Assembly (NCBI RefSeq): GCF_009707865.1
Contig: NZ_WMBA01000032.1
Location: 1 to 64,000 of the forward strand
DNA: 64,000 bases
From: Amycolatopsis pithecellobii
GTDB lineage: Bacteria > Actinomycetota > Actinomycetes > Mycobacteriales > Pseudonocardiaceae
Reading direction: 5' to 3'
Shown: positions 1 through 8,993 of the stretch, in pieces
Layout of the letters: each line of letters starts with the position of its first letter
How positions within the stretch are numbered: position 1 is the first letter of the stretch
Translations under genes and position numbers: made by a program
The notes under the pieces: generated by a model
The model's input: only the letters and a program-made list of their open reading frames with translations
Database searches by the model: none
What the model was told of the DNA's origin: nothing

Positions 1-1341
1 GGTTCCGGCGGTGGGGGCGGTTCGATGCCCACGGCCACCACACCTTCGGCCACGACACCGTCCACAGAGGACCCGAACGCCGTTGCGGAGGCGGCGAAGA
101 AGGAAGGGTCCGAGGGGATCAACCCGTACACCGGCAAGCCGATGGAGGTCGATCCGGAGACCGGTGAGCCCTATCCGATCGACCCGAAGACGGGCGAGCC
201 GGTCAAGGATGCGGGTGACGAGCCGGAGACGCTCAAGGTTCAGCAGGGCGACAAGACGATCGAGATGTCCGAGCCGGACAAGGACGGCAAGATGGACATC
301 AAGGTCGACGACGGTGCCGGGCAGCCCAAGGACTACAAGCTCGACTGGGGTGACGGCAAGGGCCCGGCGGGTCAGCATTTCGGCCCGCAGGGCGCGCCGG
401 GGCAGCCGGGCCCGGACGGCGCGTACACGCCCGGCGCGGACGGCAAAATCCACATCGAGGACGGCAACCTCAAGATCACCGCGGAGCGCCCGGAGGGTCC
501 GGACGGCCCCACGGTCGTCACGGTCGACGACGGCACCGGCAAGCCGACTACGTACACCCTCGGCGACGCAAAGGACAACGCGGCGGCAAACCTCGCCGGG
601 AACGCCGACGGTGCCACCCCGAAGCCGGGCGGCGTGCCGGCCGACCCGGCCATTGCCGTGTCAGGAGATGTTGCCGCGCCCGGCGCTCCGACGCCCGAAG
701 GTGCCGCCGGCCCGGGTGGTGCTCCAGGAGCTGATGGCGCCCAGCCTGGCGGTAGTGCCGCCCCCGGCGCGGGCGCTCACACAGCCGAAGGTGCCGGTGG
801 TGCCGCACTGGGCGACGGAGCCACGGCCGGCGCTGGCACTCCGGCGTCTGGTGCCGGGCTCGGCGATGGTGTCGCTGCCGTCCCGCCCGGCGCGCCGGCA
901 ACCGAAAGTGCAGCGCCCGGCTCCCCGGGTGGCGATGGTCCGTTGGCTGCCACGACACCCGCCAACAACACCGATGGCCTGAGCGCGGTCGGCGCCGGCG
1001 TCACCGAAGGCGCTGTCAGCGGTTCGCTCGGTGATACGGCATCGCTCGGTACCGGCGCACAGACCGGTGCGGGACTGCACCAGCCCGCGAACGCCGCGCT
1101 CGGCGCGCAACCGCTCGGCGTTCCCGAACCCGCGGGCGCACACGGTCAGAATGCCGGTGGCCTGACCGGTATGGGTGGCATGCTGGGCGGGCTTGGCGCC
1201 GCGGGTGGTGGCGGCGAGGATCAGGAACGCAGTTCGCGCCAGTACCGCATCGATGGTGGCATCTTCAACTCCGCCGGATCGGGCGGCAGGATCAGCGGCT
1301 CGCTGGATGATGAGGGAGACCGGTCGGTCACGCAGCGGTGA
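1..1341 (+). CDS. C-terminal part of a Gly/Pro/Ala-rich, probably exported protein (5' truncated)
   Basis: The frame is open from base 1: Gly/Ser codons precede the first ATG at 25, so the gene starts outside the window and 446 residues are visible. The visible part begins with an acidic segment carrying spaced repeats of the type TGKP / TGEP / DPKTGEP. A short collagen-like stretch (GPQGAPGQPGPDG) follows near residue 130. Then come about 200 residues of Ala/Gly/Pro low complexity and a charged tail ending in VTQR. No catalytic motif is visible. Proteins of this composition in Pseudonocardiaceae often carry a WXG100/PPE-like N-terminus and travel through type VII secretion, but that N-terminus is not in the window, so this is inference. 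The next gene starts 13 bases after the stop and is probably co-transcribed. Confidence 0.6.
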   Translation, partial: GSGGGGGSMPTATTPSATTPSTEDPNAVAEAAKKEGSEGINPYTGKPMEVDPETGEPYPIDPKTGEPVKDAGDEPETLKVQQGDKTIEMSEPDKDGKMDIKVDDGAGQPKDYKLDWGDGKGPAGQHFGPQGAPGQPGPDGAYTPGADGKIHIEDGNLKITAERPEGPDGPTVVTVDDGTGKPTTYTLGDAKDNAAANLAGNADGATPKPGGVPADPAIAVSGDVAAPGAPTPEGAAGPGGAPGADGAQPGGSAAPGAGAHTAEGAGGAALGDGATAGAGTPASGAGLGDGVAAVPPGAPATESAAPGSPGGDGPLAATTPANNTDGLSAVGAGVTEGAVSGSLGDTASLGTGAQTGAGLHQPANAALGAQPLGVPEPAGAHGQNAGGLTGMGGMLGGLGAAGGGGEDQERSSRQYRIDGGIFNSAGSGGRISGSLDDEGDRSVTQR

Positions 1342-1354
1342 CGAGGAGGGGAAC

Positions 1355-1759
1355 ATGGTCTCGGACGAGATCCAGCGGTTGAAGGCGCGGATGGATGGGC
1401 TGGTTCGCGAGCAAGCGGACCGGCGGGCGATGCTCGAGCGGCAAGGCGAGGAAATCAAGGCCAAGTCGCAGGAGTACATGACCAAGCAGGTTCAGGCCGC
1501 GGAACGGTACGTGCAGCATCGGCGTGAGCTGGGTCGCCGGGAGCGGGAGGCCGGCGGCTGGGGCACCGAGAAAACGTTGGCGGACAAGAGCAACGTGATG
1601 GGTTTCGGACCGGAGGACGACGAGGGCCGCGCCACCCGCGCCACGGAATCCATCCCCAGCCCGCCGCCCGAAGAGCGAGCAGAATCCCCTCGCGGGAGAC
1701 ACTCTCGCCGAGAAGACTTCGACGAGGACGACTTTTCCAACAACACCTGGCTGGGCTAA
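1355..1759 (+). CDS. Small charged coiled-coil protein, unknown function
   Basis: The product has 134 residues. I chose the ATG at 1355 because AGGAGGGG lies just upstream; the same frame is open further 5' but has no better start. Residues 1-60 are highly charged and helical (QRLKARMDGLVREQADRRAML, then more Arg/Glu), suggesting a coiled coil. The second half is acidic and disordered and ends in DFDEDDFSNNTWLG. There is no membrane segment and no Cys. It lies 13 bases behind the preceding secreted-type gene, so it may act as a partner or chaperone-like factor for that product. I do not recognise a family. Its final codons resemble AGACTT-type repeats found in the spacer that follows. Confidence 0.65.
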   Translation: MVSDEIQRLKARMDGLVREQADRRAMLERQGEEIKAKSQEYMTKQVQAAERYVQHRRELGRREREAGGWGTEKTLADKSNVMGFGPEDDEGRATRATESIPSPPPEERAESPRGRHSRREDFDEDDFSNNTWLG

Positions 1760-1766
1760 CCACCCA

Positions 1767-1802
1767 GTTGCCGGGGCGGGCGCCGTTGCCTGGGCGGGCG
1801 CC
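1767..1802. repeat. Tandem duplication of an 18-bp unit
   Basis: Two adjacent copies of GTTGCCKGGGCGGGCGCC differ at one base. They begin 8 bases after the stop of the preceding gene. Confidence 0.8.
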
Positions 1803-2310
1803 GCTCCGGGCTGTGGCCTGCGTTGACCGCTCCGGCCGTATGGCTTGGCGCCTCAAGCCGCGCTGGCCGACGGGCTGCGCAAGCCACTCAGGCTGGCTGG
1901 GCCCGGCCCTGGCCGCTCGATTCGCGCTGGCCGCTCGAGCCGGCTGGGCCGGGGACTGGCCGCTCGAGCCGGCTGGGCTGTGGCCGGCCGTTCAGGCCGA
2001 GCTGACGGCTCCGGCTGTCTCGGCTGGTCTGGCCCTCAGGCGTTCTGGCCTCGCCGTTCAGGTTGAGCCGGCCTGGTCCCCAGCTCGGGCCGCACCGTAC
2101 CGGCGTATTTGGCGCCCACCTCCTGCGCGTCCCGGTACTTACCGGCACCGTCCCGCCCGCCGATTCAGACACCTCGCTGGCAGAGCATGGACCCGTACCT
2201 CTCGTGAGCGACCTTCTTGCTCGGAAGACTTCTCCGAGGGAGCCTTTTGCGAGAAAGACTTCCCCAACAGGTGCTGACCTGATCGCACCCGCCGAGGCGA
2301 GGGCGGTCGT

Positions 2311-2412
2311 CATCGAGGGAACGTCGTCACCTCAGGGCGGCCCTCATCGAGGGAACGTCGTCACCTCAGGGCGGCCCTCATCGAGGGAACGTCGTCACCC
2401 AAGGGCGGCCCT
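2311..2412. repeat. 34-bp direct tandem repeat, three copies
   Basis: Units lie at 2311-2344, 2345-2378 and 2379-2412. The first two are identical and the third differs at two bases (CTCAG to CCAAG). Each unit begins CATCGAGGGAACGTCGTCAC. The 34-bp period is not a multiple of three, which argues against a coding role. Confidence 0.9.
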
Positions 2413-2434
2413 CGCCAAAGACGCACCTCTCGCG

Positions 2435-2463
2435 GGCAAAAGTCTCGCCAGGAAGACTTTGCC
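2435..2463 (-). terminator. Hairpin downstream of the alpha/beta hydrolase gene
   Basis: The arms GGCAAAAGTCT and AGACTTTGCC pair over ten bases with one bulged A and a 7-8 base loop. The hairpin sits about 50 bases past the stop of the minus-strand hydrolase and could end its transcript. It also belongs to the AGACTT repeat family of this spacer. Confidence 0.4.
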
Positions 2464-2515
2464 AGGGAAGGTTCCGGCGAACACCGAGCCACCCTGCCCG
2501 ACCCGTCCCGACCGC

Positions 2516-3325
2516 TCAAGCCGCCCGCTCAAGACCAGGGTCGTACTCGATCGCAGCCCGTTTGACGTCCGCCTCCAGCAGCGCCCGGAACTTGTCGCTA
2601 CCACCCAGCTCCGTCAGGAAGAACGCCGTAAACAGAGCACGGACCACCCGCTGCGTGCGCCGCTGCGGTTTGCCGTGCAACAACCGCTGGCTCCAGTGTG
2701 TCCCCTCGGTCACGGCGAGGTGGCTCGACTTCCCGAGCAGGCGCAGCTGAACCGGACCACCCCAGGCCTTCGCGATCGCCTCGGCATTGCCGGCCGCGGG
2801 GGTCACGAGATCACCTTCCGCGGCCAGGTGCAGGCCCGGCACCGTGATCTTGCGCGCCGCGTCGGTGGCCGGCGGCAAGGTCTGCGCGGCGGCGAACGTC
2901 GCGACCGCCCGCACCCGCGAGTCGTCAGCCGCAGCCAGCACCGCCGAACCACCGCCGACGGAATGCCCGGCCAGGCCCAGTTTCGCCGGGTCGACACTCA
3001 GCCCACCCGGGCCGAGCCGGACGCCGGTGATGAGGTCCAGCGTCGCCCGCAGGTCGGCGGCGAAGATCCGGTGCGACGGCAGCGGGCCACGCTGCGTCGA
3101 CGGAGCGGCGGCGACGATGCCCCAGCTCGCCAGATGACTCAGCAGCGCCCGGTACCGCCCCGGCGGCTGGAGCCAGCCGTGTCCGAACGCGACTCCCGGC
3201 AAGCCAAGGCCGCTACGTGGGGTGAACACCACACCGGGCAGCCCGGCGAGCGCGAGGTTGCCGCGCACCACCTCGTGCGGTCCCGGATGCGCCAGCTCCT
3301 CCAGCAGTTCCTTGGGCTTCGCCAT
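2516..3325 (-). CDS. Alpha/beta hydrolase (chlorophyllase/dienelactone hydrolase-like)
   Basis: This 269-residue protein starts at the ATG at 3325 (MAKPKELLEE); an upstream in-frame ATG would add 16 atypical residues. It has the alpha/beta-hydrolase layout: an oxyanion-type segment GHGW near 48-51, the nucleophile elbow GHSVGG with Ser122, an acidic residue in AEGDLVTP (Asp172), and a His in SSHL (about 202) or THW (about 210). No signal peptide or membrane segment is visible, so it should be cytoplasmic. Family members hydrolyse esters or small lactones; the substrate cannot be read from the sequence. It is transcribed divergently from glmS with 73 bases between the starts. Confidence 0.8.
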   Translation of the reverse strand: MAKPKELLEELAHPGPHEVVRGNLALAGLPGVVFTPRSGLGLPGVAFGHGWLQPPGRYRALLSHLASWGIVAAAPSTQRGPLPSHRIFAADLRATLDLITGVRLGPGGLSVDPAKLGLAGHSVGGGSAVLAAADDSRVRAVATFAAAQTLPPATDAARKITVPGLHLAAEGDLVTPAAGNAEAIAKAWGGPVQLRLLGKSSHLAVTEGTHWSQRLLHGKPQRRTQRVVRALFTAFFLTELGGSDKFRALLEADVKRAAIEYDPGLERAA

Positions 3326-3398
3326 GGTCGGGAGCCTAGCTTGTCGGCGGAAGTGAGCCGGGCGAGAGCACACGCCACGCCCAAGTACCCTCGGGCGA

Positions 3399-5261
3399 GT
3401 GTGCGGAATCGTGGGATATGTCGGCCATCGACCGGCACTCGACGTCGTGCTGGGCGGTCTGCGGCGGATGGAGTACCGGGGCTACGACTCGGCCGGAGTC
3501 GCCGTGCTGGACGGCGACGGGAAGCTGATCGTCGAGCGCAAGGCGGGCCGCCTGGCGAACCTGGAGACCGAGCTCGACGTCACCGGCCGTGACCGGTTCA
3601 CCGGGACCGCCGGGATGGGGCACACCCGCTGGGCGACGCACGGCGCCCCCATCGACCGCAATTCCCACCCGCACCGCGACGCGAGTGAGCGGGTCGCGGT
3701 GGTACACAACGGGATCATCGAGAACTTCGCTGTCCTGCGCGGTGAGCTGGAGGCTGACGGTGTCGAGCTGACCAGCGACACCGACACCGAGACTGCCGCC
3801 CATCTGATCGCCCGCGCGTACACGGCCGGCCCGACCGCCGGTGATCTGCCGGCCAGCGTCCGGATCGTGTGCAGGCGGCTTGAAGGCGCTTTCACCCTGG
3901 TCGTCACGCATGCCGACGAGCCGGATCTGATCGTCGCGGCGCGCCGGTCGTCGCCGCTCGTGGTGGGTGTCGGTGAAGGTGAAACGTTCGTCGCCTCCGA
4001 TGTCGCGGCGTTCATCGAGCACACCCGCGAGGCCGTTGAATTGGGCCAGGACCAACTCGTCGTGATCAGCCGCGACGGCTATGAGGTCACCGATTTCGCC
4101 GGCGAACCCGCCCAGGCCAAGCCGTTCACCGTCGCGTGGGATCTGTCCGCCGCCGAGAAGGGCGGCCACGACTACTTCATGCTCAAGGAGATCGAGGAGC
4201 AGCCGGAGGCGCTCGCGAACACCCTGCGCGGGCATTTCGACCACGGCCGCATCGTCCTCGACGAGCAGCGGATGTCCGATCAGGACCTGCGGGACGTGGA
4301 CAAGGTATTCGTGGTCGCCTGTGGCACCGCCTATCACTCGGGGCTGATCGCCAAGTACGCGATCGAACACTGGACGCGGCTGCCGGTCGAAGTGGAGCTC
4401 GCGAGCGAATTCCGTTACCGCGACCCGGTGCTCGACCGGGACACCCTGGTCGTGGCGATTTCGCAGTCGGGCGAGACCGCCGACACCCTCGAAGCCGTGC
4501 GGCACGCTCGCGGCCAGAAGGCCCGTGTGCTCGCGATCTGCAATACGAACGGCGCGCAGATCCCCCGTGAGTCCGACGCGGTGCTGTACACGCATGCCGG
4601 GCCGGAGGTCGGTGTCGCGGCGACGAAGACGTTCACCTCCCAGATCGCGGCGAACTACCTGGTGGGCCTGGCGCTCGCGCAAGCACGCGGCACGAAGTAC
4701 CCGGACGAGGTGGCCCGCGAGTTCGCCGAGCTCGAGGCGATGCCCGCTGCTGTCCAAAAAGCACTGTCTACTGTGGATCGCGTGCGGGAACTGGGGCGGC
4801 GGATGGCCGACTCGAAGGCCGTGTTGTTCCTCGGCAGGCATGTCGGCTTCCCGGTCGCGCTGGAAGGTGCGCTGAAGCTCAAGGAACTGGCGTACATGCA
4901 CGCCGAGGGGTTCGCGGCCGGTGAACTCAAGCACGGGCCGATCGCGCTGATCGAGAGTGGGCTGCCGGTGGTCGTCGTGATGCCGTCGCCCAAGGGACGC
5001 GCGGTCCTGCACGCGAAACTCGTGTCGAACATCAGCGAGATCCAGGCACGCGGAGCTCGCACGATCGTGATCGCCGAAGAAGGGGACGACACCGTGCGCC
5101 CCTTCGCCGACGAGCTGGTCGAGGTGCCTGCGGTGCCGACCCTGCTGCAGCCACTCGTGTCGAGCGTGCCGTTGCAGGTGCTGGCCGCGGAAATCGCGCG
5201 CACGCGGGGTTATGACGTCGACAAGCCGCGGAACCTGGCGAAGTCGGTCACTGTGGAGTAG
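3399..5261 (+). CDS. glmS: Glutamine-fructose-6-phosphate aminotransferase (isomerizing)
   Basis: GlmS makes glucosamine-6-phosphate from fructose-6-phosphate and glutamine, the first committed step towards UDP-GlcNAc and peptidoglycan. The GTG start gives MCGIVGYVGH, placing the N-terminal nucleophile Cys at residue 2 after the initiator. The class II glutaminase domain covers roughly 1-230 and contains MEYRGYDSAGVA and GHTRWATHG. Two SIS isomerase domains follow; SQSGETADTLEA is the sugar-phosphate loop. The C-terminus PRNLAKSVTVE is the conserved tail that closes the active site. The 620-residue length is usual for the family. The NAD(P)HX repair gene starts 10 bases downstream. A GTCTACTGTGGAT word lies at 4766. 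Confidence 0.97.
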   Translation: MCGIVGYVGHRPALDVVLGGLRRMEYRGYDSAGVAVLDGDGKLIVERKAGRLANLETELDVTGRDRFTGTAGMGHTRWATHGAPIDRNSHPHRDASERVAVVHNGIIENFAVLRGELEADGVELTSDTDTETAAHLIARAYTAGPTAGDLPASVRIVCRRLEGAFTLVVTHADEPDLIVAARRSSPLVVGVGEGETFVASDVAAFIEHTREAVELGQDQLVVISRDGYEVTDFAGEPAQAKPFTVAWDLSAAEKGGHDYFMLKEIEEQPEALANTLRGHFDHGRIVLDEQRMSDQDLRDVDKVFVVACGTAYHSGLIAKYAIEHWTRLPVEVELASEFRYRDPVLDRDTLVVAISQSGETADTLEAVRHARGQKARVLAICNTNGAQIPRESDAVLYTHAGPEVGVAATKTFTSQIAANYLVGLALAQARGTKYPDEVAREFAELEAMPAAVQKALSTVDRVRELGRRMADSKAVLFLGRHVGFPVALEGALKLKELAYMHAEGFAAGELKHGPIALIESGLPVVVVMPSPKGRAVLHAKLVSNISEIQARGARTIVIAEEGDDTVRPFADELVEVPAVPTLLQPLVSSVPLQVLAAEIARTRGYDVDKPRNLAKSVTVE

Positions 5262-5271
5262 GACGGGGTCC

Positions 5272-6714
5272 GTGCAGGGAATCTGGACCACCGACCGAAT
5301 TCGTACCGCCGAACAACGGCTGCTCGCCAAGACACCCGACGGCGCGCTGATGCGACGTGCCGCATTCGGAGTCGCGGTGAACGCGGCGGAAATGCTGTCA
5401 CACCACGCCGGGCGCGTCGCCGCGAGCCGCGTCGTGTTGCTGGTCGGCGCCGGCAACAACGGCGGCGATGCGTTGTGGGCAGGGAAATTCCTGCGCAACC
5501 GGGGTGTCGCGGTGACGGCTGTCCTCCTCAATCCCGAGAAGGCGCACCGGGAAGGCCTCGAGGCATTCCGGCGTGCGGGAGGACGTCTCGTCGGTCTGGA
5601 GGAAGCGCCGCGGGTGCTCGAAGCTGCGGACCTCGTGATCGACGGCATCGTCGGGCTTTCTGCGCGCGGGCCGCTGCGCGCGGACGCCGCGAGCCTGCTC
5701 GATCACCTCAACGCGCCGGTGCTGGCGGTCGACCTGCCCAGCGGCGTCGACCCCGACCACGGCACGGTCGACGGTCCCGCGATCACCGCGACCCGCACGG
5801 TGACGTTCGGCGCGCGCAAACCCGTGCATGTGCTCAACCCACAGCGCTGCGGGGAAGTCATGCTGATCGACATCGGCTTGCTGCCCGAGCTGAGCGACCC
5901 CGATATCCAGCGGCTCGATCCCGTGGACGTCGGTCTGGCGTGGCCGGTGCCCGGTCCGCAGGACAACAAGTACAGCCAGGGTGTCACCGGGATCGCGGCC
6001 GGCTCGGCGACCTATCCGGGCGCGGCGGTGCTCGCAACGGGGGCGGCCGTGCTCGCGACCTCGGGCATGGTGCGTTATGCGGGCCCGGCGGCCGACCTGG
6101 TGCGTGCGCGGTGGCCGGAGGTGATCGCGACGGGTTCGGTGACCGACGCCGGCCGGGTGCAGGCGTGGGTCGTGGGGCCCGGTATCGGCACCGGCCAGGA
6201 CGGGCGCGACGTGCTACGGCAGGTGCTTTCGGCGGGCGTCCCCGTGTGTGCGGACGCCGATGCGACGACGTTGATGGCGCGCTACCCGGAGGTGCTCGAC
6301 GCGCGTGACCCGGGCACGCCGCTGGTGCTGACCCCGCACGCCGGCGAGTTCGAACGGCTGACCGGTGCGGCGCCAGGAGCCGATCGGGTGGCGGCGGTAA
6401 AGGCGGCGGCGCGCAAGTTCGACGCGGTGGTGCTGCTCAAGGGCAACACGACCTTGATCGCCGCCCCCGACGGTCGGGTGCTGGCGAACGTGGCTCGCGG
6501 CTCGTGGCTCGCGACGCCGGGCTCGGGGGACGTGCTGTCGGGACTGCTCGGGTCGTTGCTGGCCGGCGGGCTGGAGCCGTGGCTGGCGGCGGGCGCGGCG
6601 GCCCATGTGCATGCGCTCGCCGCCGATCTGGCGGCGAGAGGGGTACCGGTATCGGCCGGCGGAGTCGAGGCGGCCATTCCCGCCGCCGTCCGGCAGGTGC
6701 GCCGCCTCGGTTGA
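5272..6714 (+). CDS. nnr: Bifunctional NAD(P)H-hydrate epimerase / ADP-dependent NAD(P)H-hydrate dehydratase
   Basis: The 480-residue enzyme repairs hydrated NADH and NADPH. The N-terminal YjeF epimerase domain (about 1-215) carries GAGNNGGDAL and DLPSGVDPDHG. The C-terminal ribokinase-like dehydratase domain (about 225-480) carries KYSQGVTG, PGIGTG, TPHAGEF, LLKGNTT and the PGSGDVLSGLLG anion-hole/catalytic loop. I chose the GTG at 5272 (MQGIWTTDRI) because it follows GGACGGGG; the longer frame would overlap glmS by 50 bases. It is probably co-transcribed with glmS. Linkage of glmS with this gene also occurs in mycobacteria. Confidence 0.92.
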   Translation: MQGIWTTDRIRTAEQRLLAKTPDGALMRRAAFGVAVNAAEMLSHHAGRVAASRVVLLVGAGNNGGDALWAGKFLRNRGVAVTAVLLNPEKAHREGLEAFRRAGGRLVGLEEAPRVLEAADLVIDGIVGLSARGPLRADAASLLDHLNAPVLAVDLPSGVDPDHGTVDGPAITATRTVTFGARKPVHVLNPQRCGEVMLIDIGLLPELSDPDIQRLDPVDVGLAWPVPGPQDNKYSQGVTGIAAGSATYPGAAVLATGAAVLATSGMVRYAGPAADLVRARWPEVIATGSVTDAGRVQAWVVGPGIGTGQDGRDVLRQVLSAGVPVCADADATTLMARYPEVLDARDPGTPLVLTPHAGEFERLTGAAPGADRVAAVKAAARKFDAVVLLKGNTTLIAAPDGRVLANVARGSWLATPGSGDVLSGLLGSLLAGGLEPWLAAGAAAHVHALAADLAARGVPVSAGGVEAAIPAAVRQVRRLG

Positions 6715-6725
6715 TACTTCGCACG

Positions 6726-6766
6726 AGAAGATATCGAGTTATGTGTTAACAAAAGCTCGATCTTCT
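6726..6766. promoter_or_regulatory. Candidate operator of the DeoR-type regulator
   Basis: This AT-rich stretch directly precedes the DeoR gene. It has a perfect 8-bp palindrome TGTTAACA at 6744-6751, flanked by inverted arms ATCGAG (6733-6738) and CTCGAT (6756-6761). AGAAG and CTTCT form an outer pair offset by two bases. DeoR proteins commonly repress their own operon from such sites. Binding is inferred only. Confidence 0.45.
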
Positions 6767-6780
6767 GGTACAAATACTCC

Positions 6781-7584
6781 ATGCCCCGACCGTCTGAGGC
6801 CGAAGTCGAGCAGCGTAGGCAGGAAATCCTGAGCTACGTGATGGAGCGCGGTGACGTGCGCATCGACCGGCTCAGCGAGCGCTTCGGGGTCAGCCTCATG
6901 ACGGTCCATCGCGATCTCGACGAGCTGGCGGAGCGCAAGCTGCTGCGCAAGCTGCGTGGCCGGGTCGAGGCGTATCCGGCGCTCACCATCGAGACCGCGA
7001 AACGCTTCCGCGAGACGGAGAACGTCGGTGTCAAGGAGGCGCTGGCCAAGGTCGCCCAGCATGAGGTGACGCCGGGCCAGACCGTGTTCCTCGACGATTC
7101 GACCACCCTGTTTCCCTTGGCGCGCAAGCTGATCGGCCCGCAGGTGGTGATCACCAACTCGCTGGAGGTGGCGCGGATCCTCGCCGACGCCGATGGGATC
7201 GAGGTGCACCTGCTCGGCGGTCGTTACACCGACTTCGACTCGTGTGTCGGGCCGGACACGCTCAGCGCGCTCGGCCGGATGCGTGCCGATGTCGGCTTCG
7301 TTTCGGCGACAGCGGTCGCCGTCGGCAGGCTCTACCACCCGGATCGTGAGTACGCGGAACTCAAGACGGCGGCGCTGCGGGTGTGTGACCGCAACGTACT
7401 GGTGGTGGACCACTCCAAGTTCGGCCGCACCGCGACCTATGCCTACGGCGATGTCAGCGACTACGACTTGGTGATCACCGATGAGGAGGCTCCGGGCGAC
7501 GAACTCGCCGCCATGGACACCAAGGTCCGGCTGGCCAAGTGGCGCGGCCCGCGCGTGGATGATCATGGAGGCGCGCAGCTATGA
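6781..7584 (+). CDS. DeoR-family transcriptional regulator of sugar use
   Basis: This 267-residue protein has an N-terminal DeoR winged helix ([40 protein letters not shown] in outline, residues about 10-55). A DeoRC sensor domain related to ribose-5-phosphate isomerase follows, with the conserved FLDDSTT, TNS, LLGGRY, and VDHSKFGR segments. Such domains bind phosphorylated sugars. The stop overlaps the start of the xylulokinase gene (ATGA), so the two are translationally coupled. The ligand is therefore likely the kinase's substrate or product. The operator candidate lies 15-55 bases upstream. Confidence 0.88.
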   Translation: MPRPSEAEVEQRRQEILSYVMERGDVRIDRLSERFGVSLMTVHRDLDELAERKLLRKLRGRVEAYPALTIETAKRFRETENVGVKEALAKVAQHEVTPGQTVFLDDSTTLFPLARKLIGPQVVITNSLEVARILADADGIEVHLLGGRYTDFDSCVGPDTLSALGRMRADVGFVSATAVAVGRLYHPDREYAELKTAALRVCDRNVLVVDHSKFGRTATYAYGDVSDYDLVITDEEAPGDELAAMDTKVRLAKWRGPRVDDHGGAQL

Positions 7585-8993
7585 CGACAGGGCCGCTGGT
7601 AGCCGGTGTCGACTCGTCGACCCAGTCGACGAAGGTCGTGGTCTGTGACGCGGCGACCGGAGCGGTCGTGCGCACGGGCCGCGCCGCGCACCCGGACACC
7701 ACCGAGGTCCATCCTCAGGTCTGGTGGGACGCGTTCCTCGAGGCGAGTGCGGGATTGCTCGACGGCGTGCAGGCGATCGGGATCGGCGGCCAGCAGCACG
7801 GCATGGTCACGCTCGACGATTCGGGTGAGGTCGTGCGGCCGGCGTTGCTGTGGAACGACATCCGCTCCGCCGCGGCCGCGGGTGACCTGGTGGCCGAGCT
7901 CGGCGGGGGAGACGTCTGGGCCGAGGCGGTCGGCTCGGTCCCGGTGCCGAGCTTCACCGTCACCAAACTGCGCTGGATGGCCGAGCACGAGCCGGAACTC
8001 GCCGACCGGGTGGCCCATGTGCTGCTGCCGCATGACTGGCTCACCTGGAAGCTGACCGGCGAGGCAGTGACTGATCGCGGTGACGCGTCGGGCACCGGCT
8101 ACTTCTCGCCGGCGACGAGCACCTACCGCGAGGACATTCTGGCCAAGGCATTCGGCGGCCGGACCCCGCGGTTGCCCCGCGTGCTGGACCCACGCGAGAC
8201 CGCAGGCCGGACCGAGGACGGGATCCTGGTGTCCGCAGGCACCGGTGACAACATGGCCGCCGCGCTCGCGTTGGAGCTGGGCGAGGGCGACGTGGCCGTG
8301 TCCCTGGGCACGAGCGGTACGGTGTTCGGCGTCTGCGAGAGCGCACCCGCTGACCCGACCGGCATCGTTGCCGGGTTCGCCGACGCGACGGGCCGGTTCC
8401 TGCCGCTCGCGTGCACGCTCAACGCCGCGCGGGTGCTCACCGCCACGGCGACGATGCTCGGCACCGACCTTGCCGGTCTGGACCGGCTCGCGCTGGCAGC
8501 CGAACCCGGTGCCGGCGGGCTGACGCTCCTGCCATACCTGGACGGTGAGCGCACCCCGAACCTGCCGGACGCCGTCGGTTCCCTCCACGGCTTGCGCCGC
8601 ACCAACATGACGCCGGAGAACCTGGCTCGGGCGGCCGTCGAAGGCATGCTGTCCGGGCTCGCCGTCGCGCTTGATGCCTTGCAGGACAACGGAATCACCG
8701 CCCGCCGGGTCCTGCTCATAGGGGGAGCCGCACAGTCCGAGGCGGTGCGCGCGGTCGCGCCGACGGTGTTCGGGCTGCCGATAGCGGTGCCCGAACCGGC
8801 CGAGCACGTCGCGCTCGGCGCGGCACGCCAAGCCGCCTGGGCGCTGGGCGGTACCGGAGAACCGCCGGCCTGGGCCGGGAACATCAGGCTGCAGCTGCCC
8901 GCGGGTGACGCGGCGGTCGCCCACGAACTGCGTCAACGGCATCTCGACATCCGTGAGCTCGTGCATCACGTCGACACAAGAGAGGACACCTGA
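7581..8993 (+). CDS. xylB: FGGY-family carbohydrate kinase, xylulokinase type
   Basis: The 470-residue protein has both actin-like ATPase halves of FGGY kinases. The N-terminal phosphate loop [13 protein letters not shown], the xylulokinase-type GGQQHGMV and the LLWNDIRS segment are present, then SLGTSGTVF and [19 protein letters not shown] in the C-terminal half. These features favour D-xylulose 5-phosphorylation, though related polyols or ketoses cannot be excluded. It overlaps the DeoR gene by four bases, and its stop overlaps the next start in TGATG, making a three-gene operon. Cytoplasmic. Confidence 0.88.
   Translation: MTTGPLVAGVDSSTQSTKVVVCDAATGAVVRTGRAAHPDTTEVHPQVWWDAFLEASAGLLDGVQAIGIGGQQHGMVTLDDSGEVVRPALLWNDIRSAAAAGDLVAELGGGDVWAEAVGSVPVPSFTVTKLRWMAEHEPELADRVAHVLLPHDWLTWKLTGEAVTDRGDASGTGYFSPATSTYREDILAKAFGGRTPRLPRVLDPRETAGRTEDGILVSAGTGDNMAAALALELGEGDVAVSLGTSGTVFGVCESAPADPTGIVAGFADATGRFLPLACTLNAARVLTATATMLGTDLAGLDRLALAAEPGAGGLTLLPYLDGERTPNLPDAVGSLHGLRRTNMTPENLARAAVEGMLSGLAVALDALQDNGITARRVLLIGGAAQSEAVRAVAPTVFGLPIAVPEPAEHVALGAARQAAWALGGTGEPPAWAGNIRLQLPAGDAAVAHELRQRHLDIRELVHHVDTREDT

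Larger units (their letters stand above)
1760..2515. other. Non-coding spacer rich in short repeats
   Basis: No convincing gene lies here. Open frames exist on both strands, but their composition is repetitive and none has a ribosome binding site. The spacer holds an 18-bp tandem duplication at 1767-1802, several copies of CTGGCCGCTCGAGCCGGCTG-like words at about 1908-1990, a threefold 34-bp tandem repeat at 2311-2412, and several AGACTT-containing elements at 2222-2270 and 2435-2463, the last forming a hairpin. Confidence 0.7.

Noticed and set aside
1768-2313. Small frames on both strands in the repeat spacer
   Set aside because: Composition follows the DNA repeats, and no start has a ribosome site.
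2311-2412. CRISPR array
   Set aside because: The 34-bp units are directly adjacent with no unique spacers.
2063-3592. Long plus-strand open frame over the hydrolase and glmS start
   Set aside because: It is antisense to a clear alpha/beta hydrolase and overlaps glmS. Its Arg/Pro-rich composition is typical of an out-of-phase frame in high-GC DNA.
3336-5648. 770-codon frame antisense to glmS
   Set aside because: It mirrors glmS in a GC-rich shadow frame and has no recognisable domain or ribosome site.
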